Shown here piece by piece: positions 41,024 through 50,013 of a DNA stretch of 64,000 nucleotides. The DNA is from Schizochytrium sp. CCTCC M209059 (lineage: Eukaryota > Sar > Bigyra > Thraustochytrida > Thraustochytriidae): contig KN805413.1 in the NCBI GenBank assembly GCA_000818945.1, positions 128,209 through 192,208 of the forward strand. The letters are read 5' to 3'. The translations under genes and the position numbers were made by a program. Under the pieces are notes generated by a model. That model worked only from the letters and a program-made list of their open reading frames with translations. It searched no databases and was not told the origin of the DNA. Position 1 is the first letter of the stretch. Each line of letters begins with the position of its first letter.

Positions 41024-42718
41024 ATGGAGGCGTCCGGAAACACCACCATTGCAAGCTTCATTGAGCGCTTTCGACGCGAGCCTCCACGGAGCCGCGAGGA
41101 GCGTAGTGCACGCGCAAAGGAGGATAAGGGCCTCTTTTGGTGGCAGGATTCGTGCAAGCAGGGTGCACAGCCGTATGCGGAGGTCGATGAATACCGCGCA
41201 AGTAGTGGTTCGCACGAGCTTCTCGTAGAAGACCTCGGCGATGAATTCCTTAATGTCGATGAACTTAACCGTCGCGCTGACGAGATTCTCGCGCGACACA
41301 AACACCTCTTGGAGCCCGCAGACGACGAGGAAGAAGACTGCAAAAATTGTGCACGATCTCCAGGAGGTCGTTCGCCTCGCTTGCCCTTGGAGTCGAGTCC
41401 TACAGCAGTAAGTAAGGGACATGGCAACAGTCGTCCGAGTGACGACGTCCCCTTGAACACAAGCCTCTTGTCACGCGCAAGCACTGCATCTCGACGGAGC
41501 AACGCGGCTGATAGCTTCGTATATTCTGAAGCTTCCTCGGACGACAACCTTTTGGGCCTTGCCTTTGTAGATGCGGAGAACCCCTCCGAGTGGACGCCTC
41601 CGCCATCGCCTCCACCACAAACGTCTCGGCGTGCAAAACTTTCTTCGCCTCCCCCTTCGCCTCCTCCTCCACCCCCGCCGCCGGTCCCATTGCCACCTTC
41701 ATCGGGCCATCGTCGACGTCGTCAAAACAGAGTGCAAGGTTCTGACCAATTTGCAGAAAGTCATGTGCATGTCTTTGTCCACGTGGACCCTGTAAAGCCA
41801 ACAACAACCGTGCCCAACTCAAGACGACTTTTGACGCCGCTCGCCCTCGATGCCCAAGACAATCGCATTGATGCTCTGCATCCTGTAAGCGCTTCTGCTT
41901 CTGAAAGTCCTTCGCATCTTTCGCAAGCTGTTGAGCAACATTTAGATGAACCGCTGCGTGCGAACCCAGGTCTAAGCGAGCCAATGGCGGAGTGTGATGA
42001 GGAAGCCACGAGCAAACAAAACGCGCAAGCTATTTCCAGCAACAAGATAGATGAGCACATTGATCACCAACTCTTTGTCGGGGTGGAGCAAGACATCACC
42101 GAACGCACGACAGAGGTGGTAAACGAAGGAAATATGGACTCTGATGATGACGACCAGGTGTCAGTGAACGAGCTCTTGGATACAATTTTGCAGACAGTGA
42201 TTGACATTACAGAACAAGATAATGGCGTGGCGAGTCCGAAAACAGCCGAAGAGGTCGCGCGTAGTACAGCTCATGGGGACACAGCTAACACTGCGACTTC
42301 GCCTCCGCGACAGCAAGCAGCTGCAGTGGCACTCTCACCAATACGTTGCGATGAAACCGAGACAGCGACATCGCCAATTGTTCAGGAGACGAGAGACTCT
42401 GCAATTTCGCCTCTTCAAGTCTCTGAAATGGGGAATGTATCCATAGTACCATTTCCTTGCAAGACCATGGAAACAGCGGCATCGCCGTTGGGGATCGAGG
42501 TTGCCGAAATAGCAACCTCGCCGATGGAACAACACGTAAGAGAAGCGGCAGGCTCGCCTGAACACCATAACGGAAGGGAAGCGGCTACGTCGCCCATGAG
42601 ACAATGTGCCAAAGATGAAGAGCGCGAAGCGCTCGTGCAGCGACTCGAGGTATTACGAGCTCGTTTGCGTGAGATTGAACGCGAAGAAGCGGAATTGGAA
42701 AAGCTGTGCAATCCATGA
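41024..42718 (+). CDS. Unknown protein with 12-residue SP repeats and C-terminal coiled coil
   Basis: 564 residues from ATG 41024; the frame opens 57 codons earlier at a GTG, which I did not use. I do not recognise a family. The N-terminal 130 residues contain GLFWWQDSCKQG and an acidic helix, and look folded. A proline-rich stretch follows (near residues 205-225). Near residues 426-525 a 12-residue unit recurs with the pattern S-P-[ILM]-x5-[RE]-x-A-[TAI]: Ser residues fall at 426, 438, 450, 462, then 487, 499, 511 and 523, so one interval is 25 rather than 24. The last 35 residues form a charged coiled coil (LEVLRARLREIEREEAELEKL begins near 535). The SP sites suggest phosphorylation by proline-directed kinases, which is inference. 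It is convergent with the rhodanese gene. Confidence 0.8.
   Translation: MEASGNTTIASFIERFRREPPRSREERSARAKEDKGLFWWQDSCKQGAQPYAEVDEYRASSGSHELLVEDLGDEFLNVDELNRRADEILARHKHLLEPADDEEEDCKNCARSPGGRSPRLPLESSPTAVSKGHGNSRPSDDVPLNTSLLSRASTASRRSNAADSFVYSEASSDDNLLGLAFVDAENPSEWTPPPSPPPQTSRRAKLSSPPPSPPPPPPPPVPLPPSSGHRRRRQNRVQGSDQFAESHVHVFVHVDPVKPTTTVPNSRRLLTPLALDAQDNRIDALHPVSASASESPSHLSQAVEQHLDEPLRANPGLSEPMAECDEEATSKQNAQAISSNKIDEHIDHQLFVGVEQDITERTTEVVNEGNMDSDDDDQVSVNELLDTILQTVIDITEQDNGVASPKTAEEVARSTAHGDTANTATSPPRQQAAAVALSPIRCDETETATSPIVQETRDSAISPLQVSEMGNVSIVPFPCKTMETAASPLGIEVAEIATSPMEQHVREAAGSPEHHNGREAATSPMRQCAKDEEREALVQRLEVLRARLREIEREEAELEKLCNP
42299..42598 (+). repeat. Degenerate 36-bp coding minisatellite
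   Basis: The 36-base period is exact in register for most copies while the bases between the SP codons have diverged. About eight copies are visible, with a 3-base shift in the middle (the copy near 42440 is degenerate and lost its Ser-Pro). Confidence 0.8.
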
Positions 42719-42905
42719 TTCGAGTTTCTTTTCCAAGAATCTGCAAATGGTCCGAGGAATGGTCCGAGGCAACATCGAACTCGTTCTTCCACACGCCCGT
42801 GAGCCAAAGTGGAGACGATGTGCCGCGGTGCCACCTGGATAGAAAAGAGCTTTAAACGGACATTGCGAGCTCATTTGGGCATGAAAAATGGGAAGGAAAA
42901 AGAAG

Positions 42906-44123
42906 TCATGAAACTTCAACGTTTGCCAAGGTCTGCAGTTGCATTTGGGCGTCGTCAAGCTCAGCAAGTTGGGCGCGAACCTTGCGTCGCTGTCGCGATA
43001 GACCACGGCCCTGAAGATTAGAAAGGCGATGCTCGAGCGACAAACGGCGGTTCTGCAGATCTCGTTCAGATGTGCGTCGTGGATCAAGGTAGACATGCTG
43101 TGCGCACCAAAGCCCTGCGTCGTGATGAGCGCATCGATCACAGGCGAGCACGAGCATGCGGCATTTCTTGCATCGACGGTCCTCCAGATGAGTGTCCCAC
43201 GAATCGTGGCAATAGGCGCACTTGCCCACGACTTTTTCGCCTGTTCCGGGCGCTGGTTGCAAGATTCGACCATCGAACACAAAGTTGCGACCAGCGAAAT
43301 GTCCCTCGGGAAAGGCCTCGAGATACCGATGGATGCCTCCTTTGAGCTGAAAGACAGTGGGTGTCTTTGAAGCACTACAATCCGAGTCTCTACTTGGCAG
43401 GCCTTGTTCCCGGTCTTGCTGTTCATCGAGCTGATGCTGCTGATTCTTATCCTGGTGTTCTCGTACAGCGTTTCGCTCAAGAACCTCCTTCACCATGATG
43501 CTGGCGGTCTCGCAACGTATTCCTCCTGTACAATACATGAGCACCTTTTGTTTATTCTGCACAAGACGTGCACCTTCGGAAACAAACCATGTCTCGAAAT
43601 CACTAAATTTCCTTGTGCATGGATTGATTGCACCTCGAAAGTGGCCTACCTCATATTCGTATTGGTTGCGAACATCGATCAAAGCAATATCCTCTGGTGC
43701 AGCCGCAGAAATTGTAGCGTGAAAGTCTTCGGGGCTCAAGTGCACTCCGGTGCTCTCTGGAGAGTAATCCCCCTGGCCCATGCGTGTTCCCTTGGCTGCG
43801 ACGAGATTGTCGACCACCCTGACAAGCACGCCCTCAAAGACGTCATCGGTGCGGTCCTGACCCTCTTGGACAAGTTTCGCGGCGGCGTTAACAGGCGACG
43901 TCTTCCAGTCGATATCGCGACGCCCGAGCGCTCGCTCAGTCTCGCGCTTGTACCTCTCGAGGTCTTGCGCGGCGCCGGCCAAGGTCCCGTTTATGCCCTC
44001 CCGAGCCACTCGTACGCGGCCCTTGAGGTTGAGGTCACGCATGAGCGACTCTTGCGCGCTTGCAAGGACAGACGCGTCGGCCACTTGCGAGTAGCAGTAG
44101 TACAAGAGAACCTGAGCGTCCAT
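42906..44123 (-). CDS. TrhO/YceA-type rhodanese protein (tRNA uridine hydroxylase / TSTD2-like)
   Basis: 405 residues from ATG 44123 (the frame extends 20 codons further to a GTG). Residues 1-100 form the acylphosphatase-like N-terminal domain (RVAREGINGTLAG). The rhodanese domain spans about 125-275: IDVRNQYEYEVGHFRGA, and the active loop CTGGIRCE with Cys198. Downstream come KGGIHRYLEAFP, FVFDGR and a Cys-rich C-terminal cluster (CAYC, CKKC, CDRC) that should bind zinc, followed by a basic helix. Bacterial TrhO hydroxylates uridine-34 of tRNA; the eukaryotic relative is TSTD2. A Gln/Asp-rich insert of about 40 residues (about 218-257) breaks the rhodanese domain just after the active loop. 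All key residues are present. Reaction inferred from family. Confidence 0.92.
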   Translation of the reverse strand: MDAQVLLYYCYSQVADASVLASAQESLMRDLNLKGRVRVAREGINGTLAGAAQDLERYKRETERALGRRDIDWKTSPVNAAAKLVQEGQDRTDDVFEGVLVRVVDNLVAAKGTRMGQGDYSPESTGVHLSPEDFHATISAAAPEDIALIDVRNQYEYEVGHFRGAINPCTRKFSDFETWFVSEGARLVQNKQKVLMYCTGGIRCETASIMVKEVLERNAVREHQDKNQQHQLDEQQDREQGLPSRDSDCSASKTPTVFQLKGGIHRYLEAFPEGHFAGRNFVFDGRILQPAPGTGEKVVGKCAYCHDSWDTHLEDRRCKKCRMLVLACDRCAHHDAGLWCAQHVYLDPRRTSERDLQNRRLSLEHRLSNLQGRGLSRQRRKVRAQLAELDDAQMQLQTLANVEVS

Positions 44124-44485
44124 CGTGGGTCGCCTCGCGTCAGAAGCGGCGCGAGCTGCGTATCCGCTCTGCAAAGACCGCACAACAACACCAGTGAGTT
44201 CAAGGCTTGGGCTGGTACGTAGTACTATCTATGCCTACTACAGGTTACTTACTACGTATACTTGCTCGGGCTGGTATAGTAAAAGGCCGCCTGCTGCAAG
44301 GAGTTCGTTCTTAAACGGCGGCGCACCGGTGGGGGGCGAGCGCCGCGAGCAGCTTCCGGACTCTGGACTTGGACAGGAAACGTCCGTGCGGCGCCGTGTG
44401 CCCGGTGCACATGCTTGTCGCAAAAAGAAAAGTCTTCCTTGTAGCTTGCCCTTTTGCAGAGCTTTCGAGAGGTCTCCGGCAGAGA
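44124..44485. promoter_or_regulatory. Divergent upstream region, rhodanese / amidohydrolase-like gene
   Basis: 362 bases between divergent starts. It holds several near-palindromic TACGTA-like steps near 44217-44260. No gene seen. Confidence 0.5.
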
Positions 44486-45811
44486 ATGGTGGCGCCGCTG
44501 TTGACCGTGGTCATTGTGGCGTTGCTCGCCGTTGGCATCCTAGGAGACGCGGACTGCACAAGCAATACGTTCGAGACCTTGAGGGAGGGTAATGCAGTCG
44601 ACATAGGCACGGGCGGCAATGGAAATGGGTGGATAGACGCTTTACAATGCACGGAAGGAGCAATGGCTGAAGACCCGGAGATTTCCGAGGGTAAACAGCT
44701 TGTGGAAAACGAACTCGAGGGTGACAGCACTGGAGTCATCCCAACTTATCACACGGCGTCGTGGTTGCCAGAAATATTCGACGCAGAAGTCCATCTACAT
44801 AATGTGCACGAGGTACCACGGCGAGGCTCAGTGGTCGCTGCACTTTTGCAGTGGATCCCAAGCGCAACCATCCGTGCACATTTAGTGGCGCTCTTTGCAT
44901 ATCCACGTAGTTTGCTTGTTGCGTTGAATGTTGACGAAGACCCCACTATGATTATTGATCCCTTGGATGGCCAACACTATTTTCGACTGGCAAAGGGGCT
45001 TAATGTATCGGGCGCACTCTGGACAGAATCCACAAGCATGCTTGGGCCTCAGGGTCTGAGCAGTCTGGCATCGGTTGCCATCATCGAGGCACGCTGGCTT
45101 GCAGGACAAAGGCTTGGAGACATGGTTGCAAAGGTTTCGCCCCTTGCTACTGTATCAGGCCTTCTCGGTCAGGATCTTTTCACCCGCAAGAACGCACTGT
45201 TGCAACATGCGCAAACCTTAAAGGGCATTCAAGGTGTTCGGGCGATTCGCTGGGTTGTTGATGATCCTTTAGGCCGCATCAACGCGGCTGCGCTGACCGA
45301 GGCTGCAGTGATTGCGTCAAAGCTCGGCCTCACTCTCGAGGTGGCGGTGCCAGCGTCGGAGTTGCGAGAACTTTCCGATATTGCCGCAAGCGTGCCTTCT
45401 GCTAAGCTTGTCGTGACGCATGCCGGAGGCCCTCAGCATTGCGGAAGGCCCCTTGCAAACTGCACAAGGTACATGCGCGGCCTGGAGACCCTTGCGCAGC
45501 AGCACAATGTTTATCTAAAGTTTAGCCGGCTTGCTGCCTTTAGCACGGGACTCGGATACAGCGCCTCGCGACCAGCATCGAGCTCTAGTCTCGTCTGCGA
45601 CTGGCAAGAGGTTTTTCGTAAGTCTCTCGACTGGTTCGGGCCACATCGTCTTCTCTTCGGCTCTGGATTTCCTCTCGACGGCGCTGCTATGCCGTTGAAC
45701 GCTTTCTGGTCGGCTGCCCGTATTCTTGTGCAACAAGAGGTCATCGGACTCGACGAGCAAAGAGCTATCCTTGCAATGAATGCGCAAGCACTTTACTTGC
45801 CGCGCACTTGA
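44486..45811 (+). CDS. Secreted amidohydrolase-like (amidohydrolase_2) protein with altered metal ligands
   Basis: 441 residues from ATG 44486, chosen because it starts a signal peptide (LLTVVIVALLAVGIL); ATG 44411 would add 25 residues. After an acidic spacer the TIM-barrel of the amidohydrolase_2 family starts at FDAEVHLHN (near residue 98). In the family this strand reads DAHxH; here the first His is Glu101 and only His103 remains. The later strand LVVTHAGGP keeps its His. The last metal strand reads FGSGFPLDG where the family has FGSDFP, so the catalytic Asp is Gly. Other blocks fit, including IRWVVDDP and FRKSLDWFGPHRLLF. It probably acts in the ER lumen or outside the cell, possibly as a binding protein without hydrolase activity. 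Family firm; loss of activity is inference. Confidence 0.85.
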   Translation: MVAPLLTVVIVALLAVGILGDADCTSNTFETLREGNAVDIGTGGNGNGWIDALQCTEGAMAEDPEISEGKQLVENELEGDSTGVIPTYHTASWLPEIFDAEVHLHNVHEVPRRGSVVAALLQWIPSATIRAHLVALFAYPRSLLVALNVDEDPTMIIDPLDGQHYFRLAKGLNVSGALWTESTSMLGPQGLSSLASVAIIEARWLAGQRLGDMVAKVSPLATVSGLLGQDLFTRKNALLQHAQTLKGIQGVRAIRWVVDDPLGRINAAALTEAAVIASKLGLTLEVAVPASELRELSDIAASVPSAKLVVTHAGGPQHCGRPLANCTRYMRGLETLAQQHNVYLKFSRLAAFSTGLGYSASRPASSSSLVCDWQEVFRKSLDWFGPHRLLFGSGFPLDGAAMPLNAFWSAARILVQQEVIGLDEQRAILAMNAQALYLPRT

Positions 45812-46679
45812 CGGCCTGTCGCTGTCGACAAAAGTCATGTAAAGTAACGGAGCGTCCGAGTCTAAGTCAGAGTCAGACGGCATGCGGAGCGTTCTTCAGT
45901 CGTGGCGGTCCCAGAAGAGCGCAAACATTCTGTGATTCTCTTCTCTATGAATTTATGAAATTACCGGAGCGTTTGTGTGAAATTCACAACGTGTTCGCCT
46001 CCCTAGCGGTGCGAACGGGCAGGCCGCGACGGGAGAGTCAGGTGCAAGTGTCAGCCTTCTCCCGCCCTGCCCCCCCCACAAAAGGAGGAAGATGAGAGTT
46101 TAAAAGATTGGGGACTAGACTAATATGTCTCCTCACATCGAAGGGTACGCGGCGCGCGCCACAAGTTCTCCGGATCTCTTATCTATCGTTCTCCGCTTTG
46201 GAAAAGTAGCGCCGACACCGGCCTGCTGCCGAAAAGAGTGTAGTAATGGCTCCTTCTCAGAGGACGTCCGGCCGTCCGACCAGAGCCGACGAGAGCTGAC
46301 GGGGTCGACGCGACGCGACGCGAAGGGACGACTTTTCGCTGCAAGCCTGGAGCGCGATCTTTGGATAATTTGAACACGCTGCAGCGAGATAGCGTCGTTC
46401 CCATCACCACTGCTTCTTTCTTCCTTTTATACCTTTTCTTTTGTTCGATAATGAAAACGTGCTACACGGCCATCACTTTGGAAGTCGTGCCCACCTTCTC
46501 ATCGTTGTGGATCTCCAAGGACTGCGGAAAGGCGGCCCGGCGGCATTTACCGATATCTGGCAAATTCAAAAGAAGAACTGATAAGACGAAGGACGAAGGA
46601 CGCAGCGTTAGAGTCAGGAAAGAAGCGGACATTGAGGAGGAGAAGAAGAAGAAGAAGAAGAAGGACTTGGAGGGCTATC
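45812..46679. other. Intergenic region upstream of the BCS1 cluster
   Basis: 868 bases. No recognisable gene. It contains a C-run near 46070, AT-rich sequence near 46410-46460, and ends in a purine tract with a (GAA)n run just before the first BCS1 module. Confidence 0.5.
46639..46663. repeat. (AAG)n purine microsatellite before BCS1 module 1
   Basis: About seven AAG units ending 17 bases before the first BCS1-type ATG. All three BCS1-type starts in this window have a purine microsatellite just upstream. Confidence 0.9.
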
Positions 46680-47036
46680 ATGGACTTTATGCACGATTTT
46701 CCTGGCGCGGCCAGCGGTCTTGTAAATTTGTTCAGGACGGGAAATCCCTCGCTCGATATGCTGGCGGCCATGGCCATGCCCATGTTTGTACAAGCGCTCA
46801 TCCGCCTTTACAGGCAGCGGATGCGCGAGAAGATCATCAAGGCCTGGAAGTTTGTCCTTGGCCTTCGTGCGCCCTTTGAGCGGATTATCACGTACGAGGA
46901 GACGACTGGATTTGGGCGTAATCCGCATTCCAATGCGCGCAACCAGATCCTGCAGAAAGCCATCTCCATGTACATTGGCAGTCGCAAGGACAAAATTACT
47001 TATCCTCGCGCAAGCACCAATTTAATGGCGGTTCGA
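46680..47036 (+). pseudogene. Duplicated BCS1 N-terminal module (copy 1, truncated)
   Basis: 119 codons from ATG 46680 that match, without any gap, the first 119 codons of the gene starting at 47274 (offset exactly 594 bases). Shared blocks include NLFRTGNPSLDMLAAM and YPRASTNLMAVR. Synonymous sites differ widely, so it is not a recent copy, yet there is no stop or frameshift. After NLMAVR the similarity ends and unrelated sequence leads, still in frame, through a GACGA repeat into the second copy. It could be a truncated duplicate, an alternative first exon, or the N-terminus of a protein with two modules (reading 46680-48992 as one frame). No AAA domain of its own. Confidence 0.6.
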
Positions 47037-47203
47037 GATACTGATGAAGGAGAGTTCGGGCTGCACTCCATCGTCTTGGAAAGGCGAAATCGAGCAGAGC
47101 AACGAAGTGCCGCAAACCCGCGGCGCGGAGAACAACACGCGTTGGCGCACTCGGCGGCGCTGCAGCTGCAGCAAGCAAGCAAATCAGAATCGCAAAGGAG
47201 AGA

Positions 47204-47265
47204 AGACGAGACGAGACGAGACGAGACGAGACGAGACGAGACGAGACGAGACGAGACGAGACGAG
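47204..47265. repeat. (GACGA)n pentamer repeat
   Basis: About 12 tandem pentamers, ending nine bases before ATG 47274. Read through in frame it encodes a basic/acidic RRDET repeat that links module 1 to module 2. Confidence 0.95.
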
Positions 47266-47273
47266 GGAGAAGC

Positions 47274-48992
47274 ATGGAGGTGATGCGCGCGTACCCGGGC
47301 TTGGCCAGCGGTCTGACGAACCTGTTCAGGACGGGAAACCCGTCGCTTGACATGCTGGCGGCCATGTCGATGCCCATGCTTGTGCAGGCACTCGTCAGGC
47401 TGTACAGAAAGTGGCTGCGCAAGCGGATCATTGAGGCTTGGGAGTTCATCCTCGGCCGACGCGGGCGCTTTGAGCGCGTCATCATGTATGAGGAAACGAC
47501 CGGGTACGGACGCAAACCTCACTCCAATGCGCGCAACAACATTTTGCAGAAAGCCATCTCCATGTACCTTGGTAGTCTCAAAGACAAAATTACTTATCCT
47601 CGCGCGAGCACCAATCTAATGGCGGTGCGCGAAAAGAGCACCGTGGACAGACACATGTGGACGACAACCTATGGCTCGACCGTTGATCAGCTCGAAGCGT
47701 ACCATCTCGTCAACTTGCCAAGCTTGGATGACTGGGTCTACCTCGAGGACGACCTCCAGTTTCGCATGTCTACACGCACCAAAGGCGGAGAGAATGATTC
47801 TCCGCAATCGCGCATGCTCAAGCAGACGCTTTATGAGTTCCGCTCAACGCGCAGGGACGGCGCCGAGCATGTCGAGTCTTTTATCCAACGCGCCTTTGCA
47901 TGGTACAAGGAGGAAATGCGACTTTGTACCGACGACACAACAAGATACCTGTACATGCTCAATAACGGCAAGGAAAGCAACGAAAAGGACAAGCGAGGCG
48001 GCTCGTCGAACACCGAGGCCTTGCCCGCGCGCCGCTACGTTCTGAGCGGCCGTAAGACCTTTGACACGATCTTTTTTCCGCAAAAGGAGGAACTGATGCG
48101 CGTGCTCGATAACTTTGTACACAAACGCGGCAAGTATGAGATCAAGGGCTACCCGCATAAGCTCGGTATTCTCATGCATGGGCCGCCCGGCACCGGCAAG
48201 ACTTCGGTCACCAAGGCTTTGGCGCAGTACACGGGCCGTCATATTGTGTCGATCAATTTGGGTGCTATCCGCACCAACGAGGACCTTCAGCGCGCCATGA
48301 TCGATTGCCGCTACAGCGTTCCCGGCGAGGACATGTCTGTGAGCCTGCAGTTCAAGGATGTAATCTTTCTTCTCGAGGACGTTGACGCCGCTACCAAGAT
48401 TGTGCATCGACGCTCCAGCGCAGTGCGGCCGGCGACGTCATCTTCATCGGAGGAACTGGGCACAGATACTTCGACGGTGAAAAGTGACGGTTCCGCATCT
48501 GTTGAGTCGGCTGGCGGCGACGTCGAAAACGATGGTACACCAGAATCCGCAACGGGGGCCACGCAGGTTCTTGGTGCCATCGTTGCAAGCCTCGGTTCCA
48601 ATGACAAGAATGACAATCCTTTGTCGTTACCGTCTTTGCAGACTGACAAGCTGTCTCTGGCTGGTTTGCTGGAATGTCTTGACGGCATTATTGAGGCTGA
48701 CAATCGGCTGTTGATCATGACGACCAATCATCCCGAGCGTCTTGACGAGGCACTCATTCGTCCCGGACGAATCGACAAGATCTTTCACTTGTCCTATGTG
48801 GGTGTTGAGGCTGCAATCGAAATGACGAAGCTGTACTTTGGTGCCGCTTCCGCCGAGTCTCGGCAACGTCTCGAGTCACTGTTCGGTGACGGCAAGGTCC
48901 AGCTGACGCCGGCCAGGATCGAGAGCATTGCGGCCGAGGCTGAGACCGAGTCGGACTTTGTACAGCGTCTTCAGACTGCCGCGGCTGCTTGA
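47274..48992 (+). CDS. BCS1: BCS1-like AAA ATPase, gene A
   Basis: 572 residues from ATG 47274; the frame is also open upstream into the duplicated module. The N-terminal hydrophobic helix (PSLDMLAAMSMPMLVQALVRLY) is placed as in BCS1, which sits in the inner mitochondrial membrane by an internal signal and helps insert the Rieske protein into complex III. The BCS1-specific region follows (about 40-270), then the AAA domain: Walker A GPPGTGKT starting at Gly303 and Walker B VIFLLEDVDA near 365. An acidic/Ser insert of about 75 residues separates Walker B from LSLAGLLECLDGI, MTTNHPERLDEALIRPGRID and the C-terminal lid. Human BCS1 has 419 residues, so the insert and N-terminus account for the extra length. 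A mitochondrial role is inferred from family. Confidence 0.9.
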   Translation: MEVMRAYPGLASGLTNLFRTGNPSLDMLAAMSMPMLVQALVRLYRKWLRKRIIEAWEFILGRRGRFERVIMYEETTGYGRKPHSNARNNILQKAISMYLGSLKDKITYPRASTNLMAVREKSTVDRHMWTTTYGSTVDQLEAYHLVNLPSLDDWVYLEDDLQFRMSTRTKGGENDSPQSRMLKQTLYEFRSTRRDGAEHVESFIQRAFAWYKEEMRLCTDDTTRYLYMLNNGKESNEKDKRGGSSNTEALPARRYVLSGRKTFDTIFFPQKEELMRVLDNFVHKRGKYEIKGYPHKLGILMHGPPGTGKTSVTKALAQYTGRHIVSINLGAIRTNEDLQRAMIDCRYSVPGEDMSVSLQFKDVIFLLEDVDAATKIVHRRSSAVRPATSSSSEELGTDTSTVKSDGSASVESAGGDVENDGTPESATGATQVLGAIVASLGSNDKNDNPLSLPSLQTDKLSLAGLLECLDGIIEADNRLLIMTTNHPERLDEALIRPGRIDKIFHLSYVGVEAAIEMTKLYFGAASAESRQRLESLFGDGKVQLTPARIESIAAEAETESDFVQRLQTAAAA

Positions 48993-49149
48993 CTTCGGAA
49001 ATTGTAGATACATTTTCATGCGTCAGCGACAATTTTATTTGGTCGTTCTTTGCTTGATGATTGATTGTGAGTTCATTCTGAAAGCCAACCTTGGTTTCTA
49101 AAAGAATTGTTTACTTTTAAAATTAATTAATCAATCAATCTACCAATCA
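48993..49149. other. AT-rich 3' flank of BCS1 gene A
   Basis: 157 bases with A/T-rich runs and AATTAATTAATCAATCAATC-type repeats; suited to a 3' UTR. No gene. Confidence 0.5.
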
Positions 49150-50013
49150 ATCTATTCATCTACCGAAGCCCTACCTTCTTCCTTCAAGGACAACGAGGTA
49201 GACGACGAGGACCACGATGAGTACGAGGAGGAAACCAAGGAGGACGAGGAGGAGGACGACGAGGAGGAGGACAGGGACTACGATGAGGGGGACGACGAGG
49301 ACGAGGATGAGGAAGAGGTAGCCAATTACGATGACAACGAGGAATTCGATTGCAAGATCATCGAGTTTAACGGCGACCCTGAGCGTTAATGCGATATTTG
49401 CAGTGAAGGTCGACCGGCTGATACTAATATGTTGTTGTGTGAAATGTGTGGCACCGTATTTTGCATAGACTGTGCAAAGCAATGCGGTTTCAAATGCGTT
49501 GCGTTTGGCAATCCTTTCCTGAGTCCGATAAAAGATGAGAATGACGTGACTGGAATCACTGGCAAAGGAACTGTAAATGCCAAGCCTAACAGTTGGAAAA
49601 GTTCTCATGTATTTGGGTGCTTGAACAGCGTGTGTCCATCATGCGTCACTGACGATGATGATGCAGACTGTCCTTTGCACAAGTCGGAAGCATTCTTCAA
49701 GCTCGTCTACGATAGGATTGTGGAGCGTGGCGAGGATGTTTAAATCGGTACTGACAAGTGGGAGATTGGTGTAGTAAGGCGATACGATTGTGTCTACTGG
49801 CATTGCAATTTTTTCGACGAGGTCAAGAACGAACATTCTCTACAATTCTGCTGTGTTAATGGTGGTTTTCCAGAATGGCCAGAGAGATACATACCCATCG
49901 ACTACAGCTATCATGATCTGCTAGGTTATGATGAGAATGAGAATGCGGTTAGAAATGGGGAAATACCTCTCTATGGGAAAAACACGCCTCCGTTTTCACT
50001 CAACCCCATATAA
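49150..50013 (+). pseudogene. Broken zinc-finger-like gene with two in-frame stops
   Basis: One reading frame runs across about 860 bases and ends at TAA 50011, but is broken by TAA at 49387 and 49741. It has no ATG in the first part. The frame encodes a strongly acidic start (Asp/Glu repeats, 49190-49320), then a Cys cluster resembling a PHD/ADD finger: CDIC, LLCEMC, FCIDCAKQCGFKC (49390-49500), then CPSC and CPLH. The last part has WHCNFFDEV and FPEWPERYIPIDYSYHDLL. Composition is clearly more AT-rich than the flanking BCS1 genes. Coding character on both sides of each stop argues for a real but decayed gene; stop readthrough or an intron removing a stop is possible. Family not identified. 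Confidence 0.65.

Noticed and set aside
46632..46679. Poly-Arg start of the BCS1-A open frame
   Set aside because: The Arg run is only the AAG/AGG microsatellite read in frame. There is no ATG before 46680.
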